Of a DNA stretch of 64,000 nucleotides, positions 23,701 to 35,700 are shown in pieces. Below the pieces are notes generated by a model. That model did no database searches and had not been told where the DNA came from. It saw only the letters and a list, made by a program, of their open reading frames with translations. The stretch comes from Brasenia schreberi (lineage: Eukaryota; Streptophyta; Magnoliopsida; Nymphaeales; Cabombaceae): NCBI GenBank assembly GCA_036023115.1, contig JAYKKT010000090.1, forward strand, positions 35,855,001 to 35,919,000, written 5' to 3'. The first letter of the stretch is position 1. The number at the start of each line of letters is the position of its first letter. Both the position numbers and the translations under genes were made by a program.

Positions 23701-23932
23701 ACTAACTTCTTTACTCATACCCGTCCATGATGTTGGAACCCTCTATGCAATTGATTCACTACATTCAGGCTCTGCAGCACGTCGCTAGGCGGGGATGCCC
23801 CAAAGCAATGCTCATAATTTTTGTAATCCATCTTATAAAATCCGACGAAGTTTTATGCTGGCTGTCGAAAGCCTAACACAACCCTCCTCCTTTATCCGGG
23901 CTTGGGACCGGCAATGCAAAGGAGGAGATCAA
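20723..23932 (-). mobile_element. Nearly complete RTE-clade LINE with TSD
   Basis: The element (20738-23917, about 3.2 kb, minus strand) is flanked by an exact 15-bp direct repeat AAAGGAGGAGATCAA at 20723-20737 and 23918-23932. Its 3' end has the family core GGGTCGGC/CCCATACTAG and a short (GTT)n-type tail. The 5' end contains the leader with AAGCCCGGATAAAGGAGGAG. Coding remnants in order: endonuclease (CLQETK near 23490; GDLNGHVG and SQTQIDYFIRR in 22878-23345), linker (22329-22850), reverse transcriptase (GPYNIPIEVWK, NYRGIKLMSHTMKLWERI, FIDLEKAYDRVPRE in 21699-22187; the catalytic FADDIIL in 21379-21693), and the C-terminal part (LRWFGHIERR in 20797-21078). Several stops and frameshifts break the single long frame, so it cannot move by itself. 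It is the best-preserved family member in this window. Confidence 0.93.
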
Positions 23933-25430
23933 TTATATGAAAAATAAATTCAATTAGTTAGTTACAAATACATGTGCAACCACATATAGGTAGAAACACT
24001 TTAAACAGTCACATCTATTCTTTATCATCAGACATATAATTTGTTATCAATTTATATATTCTTGCAAAGATTGTGAAGGAGGTGTGTCACATCACATCAT
24101 AATGGCAATTGATATGGTTATTGTCTTAGTGTTCGGGTCATGAGTGTCATTGTTTGAAAGGTATCTATAACACACTACAAAAACAAACATAAAAAATCAG
24201 CGAATACTTTCATAGGATAAACTATAAAATAAAAGACAAATAAAAGAAGACTACTTTACCTGATTTGCCATCCCTAATGTTGAAGGATGACTGTCCAACA
24301 TAGGATGAAGGTGTTTGTAGTGACATAGAATCTCATAGTATAAATGGATGTGTCCATGCCATTGCATATCTTGTAGATGATAATTCCACCTTATAGGCAT
24401 ACGGTTTTACTAACATGTGTGCCACAATGGGCTTTAATGGATCAACCGAGATCTATTGACGATAACCAAATTGATGAGCAAATCGGTCTGGTATATATGG
24501 CTATATGATGTCCAAAATAAAATGCATCTATAGAACTAGAACAAGCGATATGTATCATTTGTGTATCTTTTTCAATGATTTATGGAAAAAAATAGAAGAA
24601 ATGATATCAATGTTATTATAGTAACATTCATCATCTAGAATAAAGAATAATCTCCATTTAGAGTTTCTGTTGCTTTTCCCTGATGTGCAGACATGGGCCT
24701 AAAGCAAACAGCCGCTTTGTAAAGTTACTCTTTGAAGTCCTGATATTAGTTATTTGTGCTGCTGATCATCCTCTACATATACTGTTTGTAAGACTATTAA
24801 ATATCGGAGAGATGATCAACAAAGTCTGGATGGGAGCCGGATAAAAGACCTTCAAAATGTCAGTACAAGGTTTCACGTTTTAAAACTTGTCATTTCTTCT
24901 CCCCCGCATGCAGGATGTGGGCCTATAGCTGGTCCCCTGTTGCGCGAGCCTTGGACCTATAGCAGCAACCCTATTTCTGAAAGTCATTTAATATTCCTTA
25001 TCCAATAAGTGGTTTTTCTTCCTTTCTAGACTTTGTATGACCTCTGAACAACTAAGGTGGTCTAAGATTTCTTGAATCACATTTACTAGTGCATCTTGAA
25101 TTCCATATGAAAGGGCTTTCAACTGAGATCCATTGCTCACTTGAATCTCAATGTGCTCAGTGTTTGAAGAGCCATAGGTATGGGTTTTAAGTGTGGGTAT
25201 TTGCAGAAAGCAAAAGGTTGGGATGGAGGAACTGTCTTGAACTCATCCCTTCTCCGTGCATGTACAAGACTACAATGCATATGTTTTTTCGTCCAAGTAG
25301 TTTTATCATATTTTGACTTTCTATTTCTGGAATATACGACTATTCTTCATGATGAATTTTGGCTTTCTTCTTTTTGGGTTAATATGCTTGCAGGACAGCC
25401 GAAGTATTGGGCTGTGGACATCTAGGAATC
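23933..25430. other. Upstream region of small conserved gene
   Basis: No complete coding exon seen. The segment ending at 25393 has the form of an intron acceptor (TATGCTTGCAG followed by GACAGCC), so at least one 5' untranslated exon of the gene starting at 25431 probably lies here. Confidence 0.45.
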
Positions 25431-25731
25431 ATGAGCCTCGCTTGCCTCGTTTGTCATGTAGACAGCCCAGCAGAATCGTTTAGAAGCTACTGTCTCAAGC
25501 TCTGAAAGTGAGGGCCGGTGTGCCGCACTTGTCAACTGCTGGAATAAGAAGTTTGTTCAGTCAGTGGGAACACACGCCATAGTGACATCCAAGGTAGCGC
25601 CACAACCCCTACTTGGAAAAGACCTTGCAGGAACGCCGCGACTTCTCCGGAGTCATGCAGTTAGAAGGGACCTTTTCCAGGACTGGAACTTCGATAATAT
25701 GATGGTGGAAGACCACGGCCTTTGGCGGTAA
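25431..25731 (+). CDS. Small conserved plant protein, frameshifted
   Basis: The ATG at 25431 starts MSLACLVCHVDSPAESFRSY. The frame then closes within a few codons (TGA near 25503). From 25492 the next frame continues VSSSESEGRCAALVNCW, then SKVAPQPL, GTPRLLRSHAVRRDLFQDWN and FDN, to TAA at 25729-25731. Read together these two parts look like a family of small (about 100-residue) plant proteins with N-terminal MSLACLVCH, a serine-rich SYSVSSSE stretch and a C-terminal SHAVRRDLxxDWNF motif, which I recall from plant gene sets; I do not know its function. The frames differ by +1, that is one inserted or two missing bases at about 25490-25492. No intron can explain it. It may be a pseudogene or a sequence error. 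Upstream, a TTGCAG acceptor at 25393 suggests a spliced 5' leader. Confidence 0.6.
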
Positions 25732-27995
25732 CAAATGGCTTGACATTTAGCAACGTCTAGATCTTTACTATCTTCCACTTTATCTCTTTTGCTCGTTACC
25801 TCTTGCGTTCCTATTTCGTTTCTGAATGCATGAAGACCGAATGAATTGTGTCCAAGATGTAGAATTTGTACAGATGCATCAAGAAATAAAATGAGACTGC
25901 CTAAATAGAACTCTTGTTCTCGTCTCCGTGAGGAATGACAGAGTCAGACATCTAAACTTTGGCACGGTTCTTTCAAGGCATGGTGGTTTTCATTGTCTTT
26001 GAGCAAAACTGCAAATATGGGGCTCTCTTTAAGCTGTTTGAATAATTGCGGATTTGAGGTTCTATATCATTTATACCATGTCAAAATGGGTGCCAAACTG
26101 TATTTGGTTCCATTCCCCCGAGTTTGAACTCGATGTTATGCAGTTGTCTCTGCAACTGCTTCATTTCGGTTCCCTAATACAGTGAAGGTGCCCGTTCTGT
26201 CTCCTGTTAAACAATGAATCCTAGTGCTGTCACACGGGTGCAGGTACCAGGCGCGGAACATAAAATTAAAAAAGGTTGTGTTTGTGTATTTATATATCAT
26301 AAAAATGGTATATGATATTGTTGAGTTCTGCCACACAACCCTATCCATTTTCTGGCGTCAACAGATATAAAACATTTTCCTTAAATAACCTAAATGTTTC
26401 CAACTCAAAAAAAGAAAAGACGGTGATAAGTGGTCTGAGCTATGCGAAGATTCTCATTCTTTTTGCTGAAAATTGGTGAGACACATGAGGGTCTCGGTCC
26501 CAACTGAATCATCAACAGACGGAAATTTGGAGGAATCAGTTGTTTCTTGGTGGCTTCCGCTTCTTAGGTTCCTTGATACCTCATACTTTCTGCTTGGTGT
26601 AGCCAGGATGATAGGTGCCGCGAGAAGCCCAAGCCATAATTCAGTGATATGGTTGTTTTGTGATATTATGTGTGAATACAAACAACGTGAATTTGGAATC
26701 AAGGAGGAAAATCTGAAAATTTTCTTGGGTGGACAAGCCAAATGGGATTTTTTCCCACTGTTTCAAGGTTGACGATGCAATCACTCTTCTTCTTTCTCCA
26801 AGTACTTATAAATCTTTCCTAGCATTCGTAGTGGTATTTTGTGATCGGCAAGACTCCTTCATCAGCCAAACCATGGCCGCCATGTCAGTTATTTTCACAT
26901 CCATTTTGGGGGACTGATCGCAACGGGCAAACCAGCAGCCATAACACTCATGCTCCCTTAAATGCATCTCTGAAACAAATAAGAAATGTTTGCAAGATCA
27001 TTTCTGCTTGCTCACTGCTGATGTGATGAACTGAACTTAATGCTAACACATTCCAGAGCTTCATACATATCCCCTGTTACCACTTACAGTTTAATGCCGC
27101 ATCATCCATTCAAGTGGCTTTTCCATGCAAAGCCGTTGTCTTTGTTGCTGAATCTTTCTCCTATTTTAAAGCCAAGATTTGCTTTGCGGAAGCTGGGTGT
27201 TGCTGTTTCCTTATGGAAGGTCCCCATGGAGACCTGCTTTTGCTATGGCTCCTGCCCTTATCCAAGCTACTATATACGAGTCGCCACCTCCTTCTTCGAA
27301 CCTTTTGGTGTGTATTGTTTATTCCTTACCTCTCCCTCTTCGGTCGAGCATCATCCAATCCCCTTTTCCTTGGTCCCACTTAACCGATCCGCAACTAGTC
27401 ATTCTCCGGTTATGACATCATACGCTACACTGGTAATTACCTACTAAAAAATCACATGGAATTCAGCTTCTCATATGGCCACTGAGAGGAAAATTTCTTG
27501 TTGTAAGAAAGGTAACTGCTCTTGCATGAAATCAAAGATCCAACGTCTATCAAGATACAACAGATCTATGGCAGTGGTGCAAAATCATTAAAACAGTGTT
27601 CAGAACAAGAGTGGTACAATAGCCTTTGCATAAAGCGTACCCCAGAAATCCTGATAGCACGCAATAATTTAGATTCCAGGAACTGATCAGAACGGAACCA
27701 TGCAGATAACACTATCTGTTCAGTGGTGGACCTATTCATGGGCGACGTGAGGCTGCTGCCACACCTGAGATCTGACCAAGAAAGAACGATATAATATTAT
27801 GGGTGAAGAAGCTATATAGATAGATTCACCTGAAATTTGCCCAACCGAAGTTCGCCTCACCCCAGAAAATTTTGCAGGTCTGCCACTATCCGTTATACTG
27901 AAACTGTTCTAATGTCTGCCTCCTCGATAAGTACCTTCTAGCACAAGCACACTTGCCACACTTGATACTAAATGCAACTGCATTTATTAGTATCA
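25732..27995. other. Intergenic stretch, no gene recognised
   Basis: The left part is the likely 3' untranslated region of the small gene. Open frames at 26454-26772 and 27040-27447 lack recognisable domains or splice context. The last few hundred bases probably contain the 3' untranslated region of the minus-strand PPR gene. Confidence 0.4.
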
Positions 27996-29633
27996 CTAAG
28001 CACTACCAGCAATGCAGCTGAAAGCTGGTATTTTCTTCATACCACTGTCTGTTATCTCCCCTCTCAGGATCATAACATCATTCCACCTCCCACTTGTAGC
28101 ATATAGATTAGATAACATAACTCTATAAGCTGTTCTCGTCGGTTCAAGCTTAAAGAGTTGATGCGCTGCATACTCCCCCATCTTTGTGTTGCCATGAAAC
28201 CTGCAAGCTGATAATAGTGCACCCCAAACACCAGAATCAGGTTCCATAGGCATGGTGTGGATTAAAGCATAAGCCTCTTCCAATTTACCAGCCATTCCGA
28301 GAAGCTTCACCACATATAGATAATGCTCCAAATTTGGCCTGATACCAAAGTCCTCCATCTCTCTGAAGAATTTCAGGCCTTCATCCAGTAACCCACAGTG
28401 CGAACAAGCACAAAGAATACCAGAAAATGTTGAATGATCTGGAAAAAAACCTTGATCATTCATTTCCATAAACAATGCGATGGCTTCATAGCCGTGTCCA
28501 TTTATTGCAAAACCTGAAATCATGGCATTGTAAACAAAAGTGTTTTTGCTAACAGCATCAAAAACCCGTCTAGCCAATGTTGGAAACCCACATCTAGAAT
28601 ACATATGCACTAAAGAACAACGAACAGTAGTTTTCAACTGAAAACCATGTCTAATAACATAACCATGGATCTCTTTCCCATAATTTATGTCAGTGCATGC
28701 CGGTAAAACACATGAAACCAATACCGGATCAAGCTTTTCGATAGCAAAGTTAATCTTCCTGAATAAAACAAGAGCAGTACTCAGATCCCCAGATTGAGCA
28801 TACCCAGAAACCAAAGAAGACCAAGTGACTAAATCAGGGTTGGATGAATTAACGAAGACACGGTAAGCACAATCCATACGGTTACATCTTGAATACATGG
28901 TTACTAACCCACTGTTAACATGAGAATTAGAACCAAAGCCATTTTTTATAGCCAATGCATGAACGCCTTCACCAATCCTCTTCAAACTCTCTCTGCACAA
29001 GCTAGAAACAAGTGCAACAAAAGTAAACCCGTCTGGATTAACACTAAAGTTCCTCATCCTGTTGAACAACTCTAACGCCTTCTCACAACACCCATCCGTT
29101 CCATAGCCAGATATCAGCGCATTCCATAACACCACATCTCGTTCAGGCATTTCATGAAACACTTTCTGCGCCCAATCAATCCACCCAAGTTTAGCATAAC
29201 CGCTAACCAGAGCACTCCCAGTTATCAAATCATGCCCAAAACCCGAAACGACGACATGGGTATGTGCCATTCTAGCCATTTCAACGTCATGGTTATCACA
29301 GCAAGCACGTAGAACGCAAGCAAGAGTGTAACTATCCGGTTTAGTTTCAGACCTTCGCATTAGACTGTAGAGAGAGAAAGCGTGTGTGAATTGGTGAGCA
29401 ATGGCGAAGGCCCTGATTATGGAGTTCCAGAGGAAGACATTCTTGATGGTTGTTTGGTCGAAAACAAGGCGCGCAAAGCAGAGATTCCCATTAACGGCGT
29501 ATAATCGAACTAGTTTGGTTGCAAGGGAAGGTTCACAAGCCCACCCGGATGTTATGGCCAATCCGTGGATTTGCAACGTTTTTGGAAGGGATAGAGAATG
29601 TGAGACGAGTGAGAAAATGGCAGCCAAGTGCAT
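27996..29633 (-). CDS. PPR protein, At1g64310-like, E-type
   Basis: Pentatricopeptide repeat protein of the plant PLS class. Such proteins bind organellar RNA in mitochondria or plastids and act in editing, splicing or stability. The intronless frame encodes 545 residues, close to the roughly 550 of Arabidopsis At1g64310, which it resembles along its length (VFLWNSIIRAFAIAHQF near the start; EHYLYVVKLLGMAGKLEEA near the end). About a dozen repeats are visible, such as DVVLWNALISGYGTDGCCEK, DLVTWSSLVSGYAQSGDLST and NTFVYNAMISGFAINGHG. The C-terminal VWGALLSACRFHGNTKMGEY and MLSNLYATSGRWNDVMILRG form an E-like motif; there is no DYW domain. I chose the ATG at 29633. The open frame runs further upstream but only from a non-ATG codon. 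The RNA target is unknown. Confidence 0.92.
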   Translation of the reverse strand: MHLAAIFSLVSHSLSLPKTLQIHGLAITSGWACEPSLATKLVRLYAVNGNLCFARLVFDQTTIKNVFLWNSIIRAFAIAHQFTHAFSLYSLMRRSETKPDSYTLACVLRACCDNHDVEMARMAHTHVVVSGFGHDLITGSALVSGYAKLGWIDWAQKVFHEMPERDVVLWNALISGYGTDGCCEKALELFNRMRNFSVNPDGFTFVALVSSLCRESLKRIGEGVHALAIKNGFGSNSHVNSGLVTMYSRCNRMDCAYRVFVNSSNPDLVTWSSLVSGYAQSGDLSTALVLFRKINFAIEKLDPVLVSCVLPACTDINYGKEIHGYVIRHGFQLKTTVRCSLVHMYSRCGFPTLARRVFDAVSKNTFVYNAMISGFAINGHGYEAIALFMEMNDQGFFPDHSTFSGILCACSHCGLLDEGLKFFREMEDFGIRPNLEHYLYVVKLLGMAGKLEEAYALIHTMPMEPDSGVWGALLSACRFHGNTKMGEYAAHQLFKLEPTRTAYRVMLSNLYATSGRWNDVMILRGEITDSGMKKIPAFSCIAGSA

Positions 29634-29833
29634 CCTAAATTCAGGAATTCCGAACCGACTATTTCTGATAACCAAAGAACAAATAAATCATCGGTATTAG
29701 GGAAAAGATTCCATAAGTAAAAGGAAAGCTTTTCCCACGAAATAAGCAAATAACGAAAGAGTGGCCAACCTGTAGTCGTCGAGCGTGCATCGTTACTGTT
29801 CGCTGCCAACGAATTCGCCCACCACGGGTTCCA

Positions 29834-32759
29834 GCCATCTAAGTGGTTTCCATCACCTAGGGAAGCTTATAATCGTCGATTTGCAAACTTCCATATGTGA
29901 ATATGGAATAGAGTGGGATTTGCTTTTGAAGAGAATTAAATATGAAACTTCGAGTATTTTCTTGAGTTATGGAGTTATTTTCTACAACATATAGCTGATA
30001 TCCAATTTTTCATATATAATGTCGTGTTTATAAATTGTAAAAGCATAACAAATAGACCATTTGCTTAAGAACTTTCAAATTGATAATGATAAACTTTCTT
30101 AATTGAGTTATAGTGAATCTTATCCAGTTGTGGTGGCAGTCTAAACTGACTGTCATGTTAGAACAGCGGTGAGACCACTTTAGGGTGAGGTGAGACATGC
30201 ACCTCACATCATAATTTTTTTTGGATCTACACCGTATATAAGAAAATACAAGTATTTATAAACTTAAATTACAAGTACACCTCACCTCAAATATAAGTGT
30301 GTCTCAACTAAAAAAAATCCTACATAAAAATGACAATATTGACTTGACCCAACCCAACCCAAATGGAACAGATAATGCACAGTTTGACCAGGTTTAGGAT
30401 GGGTACGGGGCATCAAGTTTCCGACCTGATAATAGATTAATTAATTAATCAATGAGGGTTTTCCTTCTTTTCTTTGTGGCATCTGCAAACTAAAACACAA
30501 AGGGTCATTTGATAACACTCTACCTTCTCTAGGATCATTTTTTCACTTACAATCAGTGGCGGCGGACTCGTGAACTTTTTTGGAGTATGGAGCATTTGTA
30601 TTTGATGTCCACAAAGCATTTTTTTTCCTTATATAGGGTAACGGACTCATGGTGCTTCTCTTTTTAGAAGTTCGAATTCTTTCCTCTTCTATGTTTTGTC
30701 CTCTCTAAAAATATCAATACATGTCTTGAGGAAAAGAACAATCTTTTGAATATAAAAGTTTGAAGCTGTAATAGCCATTATCACAAATCCTGCATTCATA
30801 TCCCTTTGATTCCATAGAGAGACTGAGGTAAGATGATGAAAACTAAATTATGTTTGTGTGTTTATATACATATACATATATATGTGTGTGTGTGTGTGCA
30901 CGCGTGTGTGTTAGTTTGGATCTCTGAGTCTGCTTGATATTAGATCAGTCTTTTTGCACACGTTTTGTATTGGTGGTAGCTAATTTCTTATGTGTGTTGA
31001 TGTAGATTATAACTTCCGGATGATCTTCCATCATATTTTGAAATTACTGTTAGGTTAATTAGTTCTTTTCTTGTTTTCTATGTATAATTCTGATCTACAA
31101 AAGTTTGACTCGATCATGTATTACATATTTAGATTATGTTTTATTTTATTTTGGTATCGTAAGTTTTTGGATCAGTGGTTGTCTAACTAAAAAGTATGCA
31201 CCTATTAGTGTAGTTTTCGGCGTTAAGTCCTGCAGGGTAACTAGTTTTCTTGTCATATTTTTCATAGGTAATTCTCGAGCATAAATTGATTCAGTTATTT
31301 AACTTTCTAGATTAGTGGATTAAGCCTTTAACTAGGTCAGATGTCTATTTGTGTATGTGAGGGGGTTGATTTTCAAATTTCTCCAAGAAAATCCAATTTC
31401 AAAGATATTTTAGATGACTTATTCCTACGCAAGTAAAAATGTCCCAAAGTCAAACATTTGGGTATCTTTTGCATTAGTTCAGTCTTTGACATTAACTCGT
31501 CTTGATGGTAGGTGTGCATTTGAACAAGAAACATCAAGGATGAAGTTGGCACTAAGGGGATTAAGGAGATGGACTTTGATGCTTTATAACTATTTACTAT
31601 TAAATGAAACAGAAATGACACTCATTGTCATCTTCTAAATGCTTGATATTGTACTATGAGTTGATTCATTAAAAAAACCCATTGCTATCCCTACTGTCAT
31701 ACGAGCTCCCGGCAGTTCATTAATAGGACACCTTGTAGAGGCAACCTACCAGTGTCCAACACAATGAACATGAAGTCGCGGGGATTTCCCATCGTCTCTT
31801 CAGTTTCAGATCTCTGTAAAACAAACATGAATCGACTTGACAAAAGTTGAAGCAAGCAAAGAAGAAGCTCAATTATTTTCCTGTCCTACTTGCTTCCACC
31901 ACCAAGTCCTCAACCCCCCCAAGGGGCCATAAGGATCTCATTTTTCCCGGCTCAAACTATATGCCCAGTTAAGACTGCATATTTTTATATGCTTTGGTGG
32001 GAAGAAAAATCATGTTTATCGTTCTACCCGAAAAAAGAAATAGGAAATCGACGCTGAAAATGGCACAAGAGCAGATGGCGATGTTTAATTCAAATCTAAG
32101 TCATGCGAGGTGATTCCAGGCAGAGATATTGGTGTGATAAAATCTTATAAGTAATATCCTTGCCGTTTAGTGGCTCACACATTTCATGCGATCATGTATG
32201 ATTTCTAAGTAGAAAACCACAAATGGGTGACCAAGGCAAAGTCAACGTCCAACTCACTGAATGTGGCTCTGAATTTCCCGGATAAGAACTTCAATATAAG
32301 TGTAAAAACTGAGAAGGTTTATCCCCACCAAACCCGAAAGCCCAGAAAATCTCAAAAGCCTCACATATTGCTGATGAGGACCCAATTGCTAAAATGCATA
32401 TGTAAACCGAAATTTACATGAAATTCTTAATAGAAACGGCCACTATAATAAGCCAAAATAAAGTGCTGAAAAGAATTTAAGAACCCTACGTTGTGAGGTA
32501 ACTGCAGCCTGCAATTTATTGGGTAGAGGAAGAAAAGAACCTCAGTCTGTATAATCCCCCCAAAATATTAAACGCCCATTAGTCCAACCAATGAATGTGA
32601 TCTGCATTCCGGTGGATTGGTCAAGATGCCGCAGAAAACTGAGCATCATCAAAATTACTGGCCATAAATTTGTGAACCCAGTTATGTTCTTGGATGCTCT
32701 TTCACTGGGTTCCTCAGATAAACCTACAAATATGAAAAGGGGCATAACTCCACTATACT
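29834..32759. other. Intergenic stretch between PPR and TFIIS-like genes
   Basis: No gene I can support. There is a small TG-rich microsatellite at 30872-30910. A minus-strand block at about 31738-31815 has an acceptor-like TTTTACAG and a donor-like GTAGG with an open frame between, but I do not recognise the residues. The right end should hold the 3' untranslated region of the gene at 32760. Confidence 0.35.
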
Positions 32760-35700
32760 TTAGTTCCACGTTCTCTTGTAGCCAACTGGATATGGCTCAA
32801 AACTAAAACCAGACTCTTGTGGCTTCATGGAAGCTCCAGTCCCAGAAATTTGTTGAGAGAATTTGAGATGGTCCTCCACAGATAAGCCACTTCCAGGGAA
32901 GAGCAGGTTTTTGATGCCGCCTGCCCCTCTGGACTCTGAGTCGAAGGCCGGTCCTGCAGCATTCAGGTCAATGCTTGGTCTTGAGACGTCCACATCATTC
33001 ATCCTCTGTGGTGTTGCACCCATGAGGGAAGGAGGGTACTGAACAAGCATGCTGGGCTCTAGCATCTGGGGCAAGACAGCTGCACCACGCTGATCTACCA
33101 TGTAAGGAACTCCACCCATCGGCTGACTGGATGAACCCGGCAGCATGGTAAAGCCTAAACTGAGTCCATTGTAGGCGAAAGCAGGCTGAGTGGCATAAGC
33201 CAGAGAGTGTTGCTGCACAGGAACCTTACCCTCTGTCTGCCCTACAAAGGGGCCGCCACCAGAGCCAGCTACTAGGAACGGATGGGTAAGGTTACTGAGC
33301 TCTTTCTGCTGATTAGTTGTGTGCTCCTGATGCATCGAACCTGGATAAAATCCCCTTCGAGTCAACATGCAATCAGCCTCTTGCGGTGTTTTTGAGCCAG
33401 TGAATGGAAAGGATGCATCCAGTCTTGCTATTTTCGAAGGTCTTTTGAAGCAAGGGCCATTAGAAGCGCAAGCTTCATTGAAGGATGGGTTGTCATTCAG
33501 ATCAAAGCCCCTTGCCAGAGCACTAGAGACACCCCACTGGTTTTGCAGCCAATAGCCTGCAGGACGATCTGATGAAAGTTCTTGGAAATTCTCAGCAATA
33601 TGATTGAGGTCCAGATTAAGCCTCCCCGTCCTTTTCGAGCATACCTCCACAGATGAATCATCAGAAGGCAGATTTGATGACACTAAGAATAGCTCTTCCT
33701 TCTTTCCATGTTTATCAGCATATACATCAAAAGCTGCCGCATCACCGCCATCAGCTACATTGAGGTCGATTCTACAAGAATTCTCTTCATTGGAGTATGC
33801 CTTGTCTTCCTCAGGAGTCCTAGATGAGGTTGGACAGAATGTGCTAGTTGCTGCAGTTTCTCTCCACCCGACGTCCACTCCAAACAGCAAGCGTGTTGCA
33901 TTTGGACCAACAGGTTCTCTGGAAGTAGCTACAACAGGAATTGGTGCCAATAAGGTTTTAACATGGGTATAAGACACAGTTCCACCTGAAGAGTGTTGAG
34001 GGCAATCGCTGTCTTCCATCTGAATATGCTCGTTTAAATCAAAAGTAAGGTGAGTTTTGTTGTTGAGACTCGATTCCCAGGCCAAGTTCGTTAACTGGGA
34101 GGAGTCCTGATCATGAAACGCAACTTTATTTTCAGGCAATGAAAGATTAATATCTTGAGAGTCTTCACTTTCTGAGCAAGATTCCTCATTATCAGATGAT
34201 GTTTCCTGGTCCATTTTGGATGAATGGGAGATATCTAAACTGTTTTGCCCGTCACATGATTCATTCCTCTCGGCTTCTGACAGGTTCTGAACATTGGCAG
34301 AATCAGCAGTACAAGGGTTTGCTGCCTCTCCATCCATGTCCAGTTTCGAGCTAGAGCTGTATGATGCCTCTCTATAGATTCCTACCTCTTCCTCTACTTC
34401 CCTGGCAACCTGCCGTGCCACCTCAAGAGCATCAAGTACTCCGCATGCAAGATCCATTTCTAATTTCTTTCTGTCAATTTCTACCATATTGTCCTTCTCT
34501 AGCATTGAAAAAGAAAAACCATGCTTCTCTTTTGCAACTGATGCCATGGTCTCTATGCCAGATTTAACACCAGAATCATGTTTTACACCCTCAGATCTAA
34601 ATGGGTGGTCCTTGTTGCTTGAAATGCCAAATTCATCTAAGCCACGTAGAGGCTCGATGTTCTCAATCATCTTGGCATTATTGTTCTTCGTAGGGTTTTG
34701 CTGCTGCATCATTTTTTTCCAATAATCTGGAGAATCCTTACCTATTTGTGCAGATGGTGACTCAATATGCCTCTGCTCCAGGTTAGGGTAGGACACGGAC
34801 AGAAGGCATTTCAATGGTGAAGGCATAGGATCACCTTCAAAGTAGTTCTTCTCAGGGACTGAGCTTCCATCGATCTGCTTACCTGCTCCTTCACCTTTAG
34901 GAACCTCATTGTCGCCTAGATCCATAGTATTTTCTGAAGATTCAGTTTTCCTGATTACTGCTTGAAGATGATTTTGTTGGGCATCAAAAGAAATGGAGCT
35001 ATTCACTGATGAAGCATCAAGGGCATCAGTCTTATGTGTATCAACATCTACACTACTGGTAGGACAATCATCTGCACCTTCTCTGATTTGGCTGTGCAGA
35101 AGTCTTCCATTACTGCCGTTTTTCTGATCAAAGTTCTCCAACTTATGATCAACAGGCACACTGGTAGAGACAGAGTCCTGCACACCGAGAGGAATCTCAA
35201 TCTCTTTGTTAGAATTTTCAGTAGGGAGACTTTCTTGTGCTGGCAACCTGCCAATCTCTTGGCAATCTAATTGTTGGGAATTGTCGGAGGATTTCTTTAC
35301 AAGAATGTTTTCACATCCTCGAAGACTTTGAACTTTGGTTTTCTCCTTCAGATCACCATCTTCCATATCATTGTTGTTTCCCCAACAAGCAGACAAGCTT
35401 TCTGCTCGATATTGAATCTCAAGATTTTTATGTGAAAGAAAACAAGCAACAGTTTTTCTAATTCCACATTCTTTCAGCCCTTCTTCATCAAGGGGAAGCT
35501 TCTTCAGTGCATCTAAAACTTTGATTGCTAGTTCTTCCATAGGCTTTTCATTGCCACTGATTTCAACGTGAGCTTCTTGGAGCCACCTATCCAATTCCTT
35601 CAACCCACCTAACTGAATGAAATTTCTCAGGCAATCATTGCTTTCTGTAACAGATAACACCTTGGCAACAGTGGACCAATGCCTAGACATATCTTCCTTG

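Noticed and set aside
29401..29700. Open frame opposite the PPR gene
   Set aside because: Antisense shadow of a strongly supported coding exon.
33367..35461. Several plus-strand open frames opposite the TFIIS-like gene
   Set aside because: Shadows of the 1016-residue minus-strand frame; no independent similarity.
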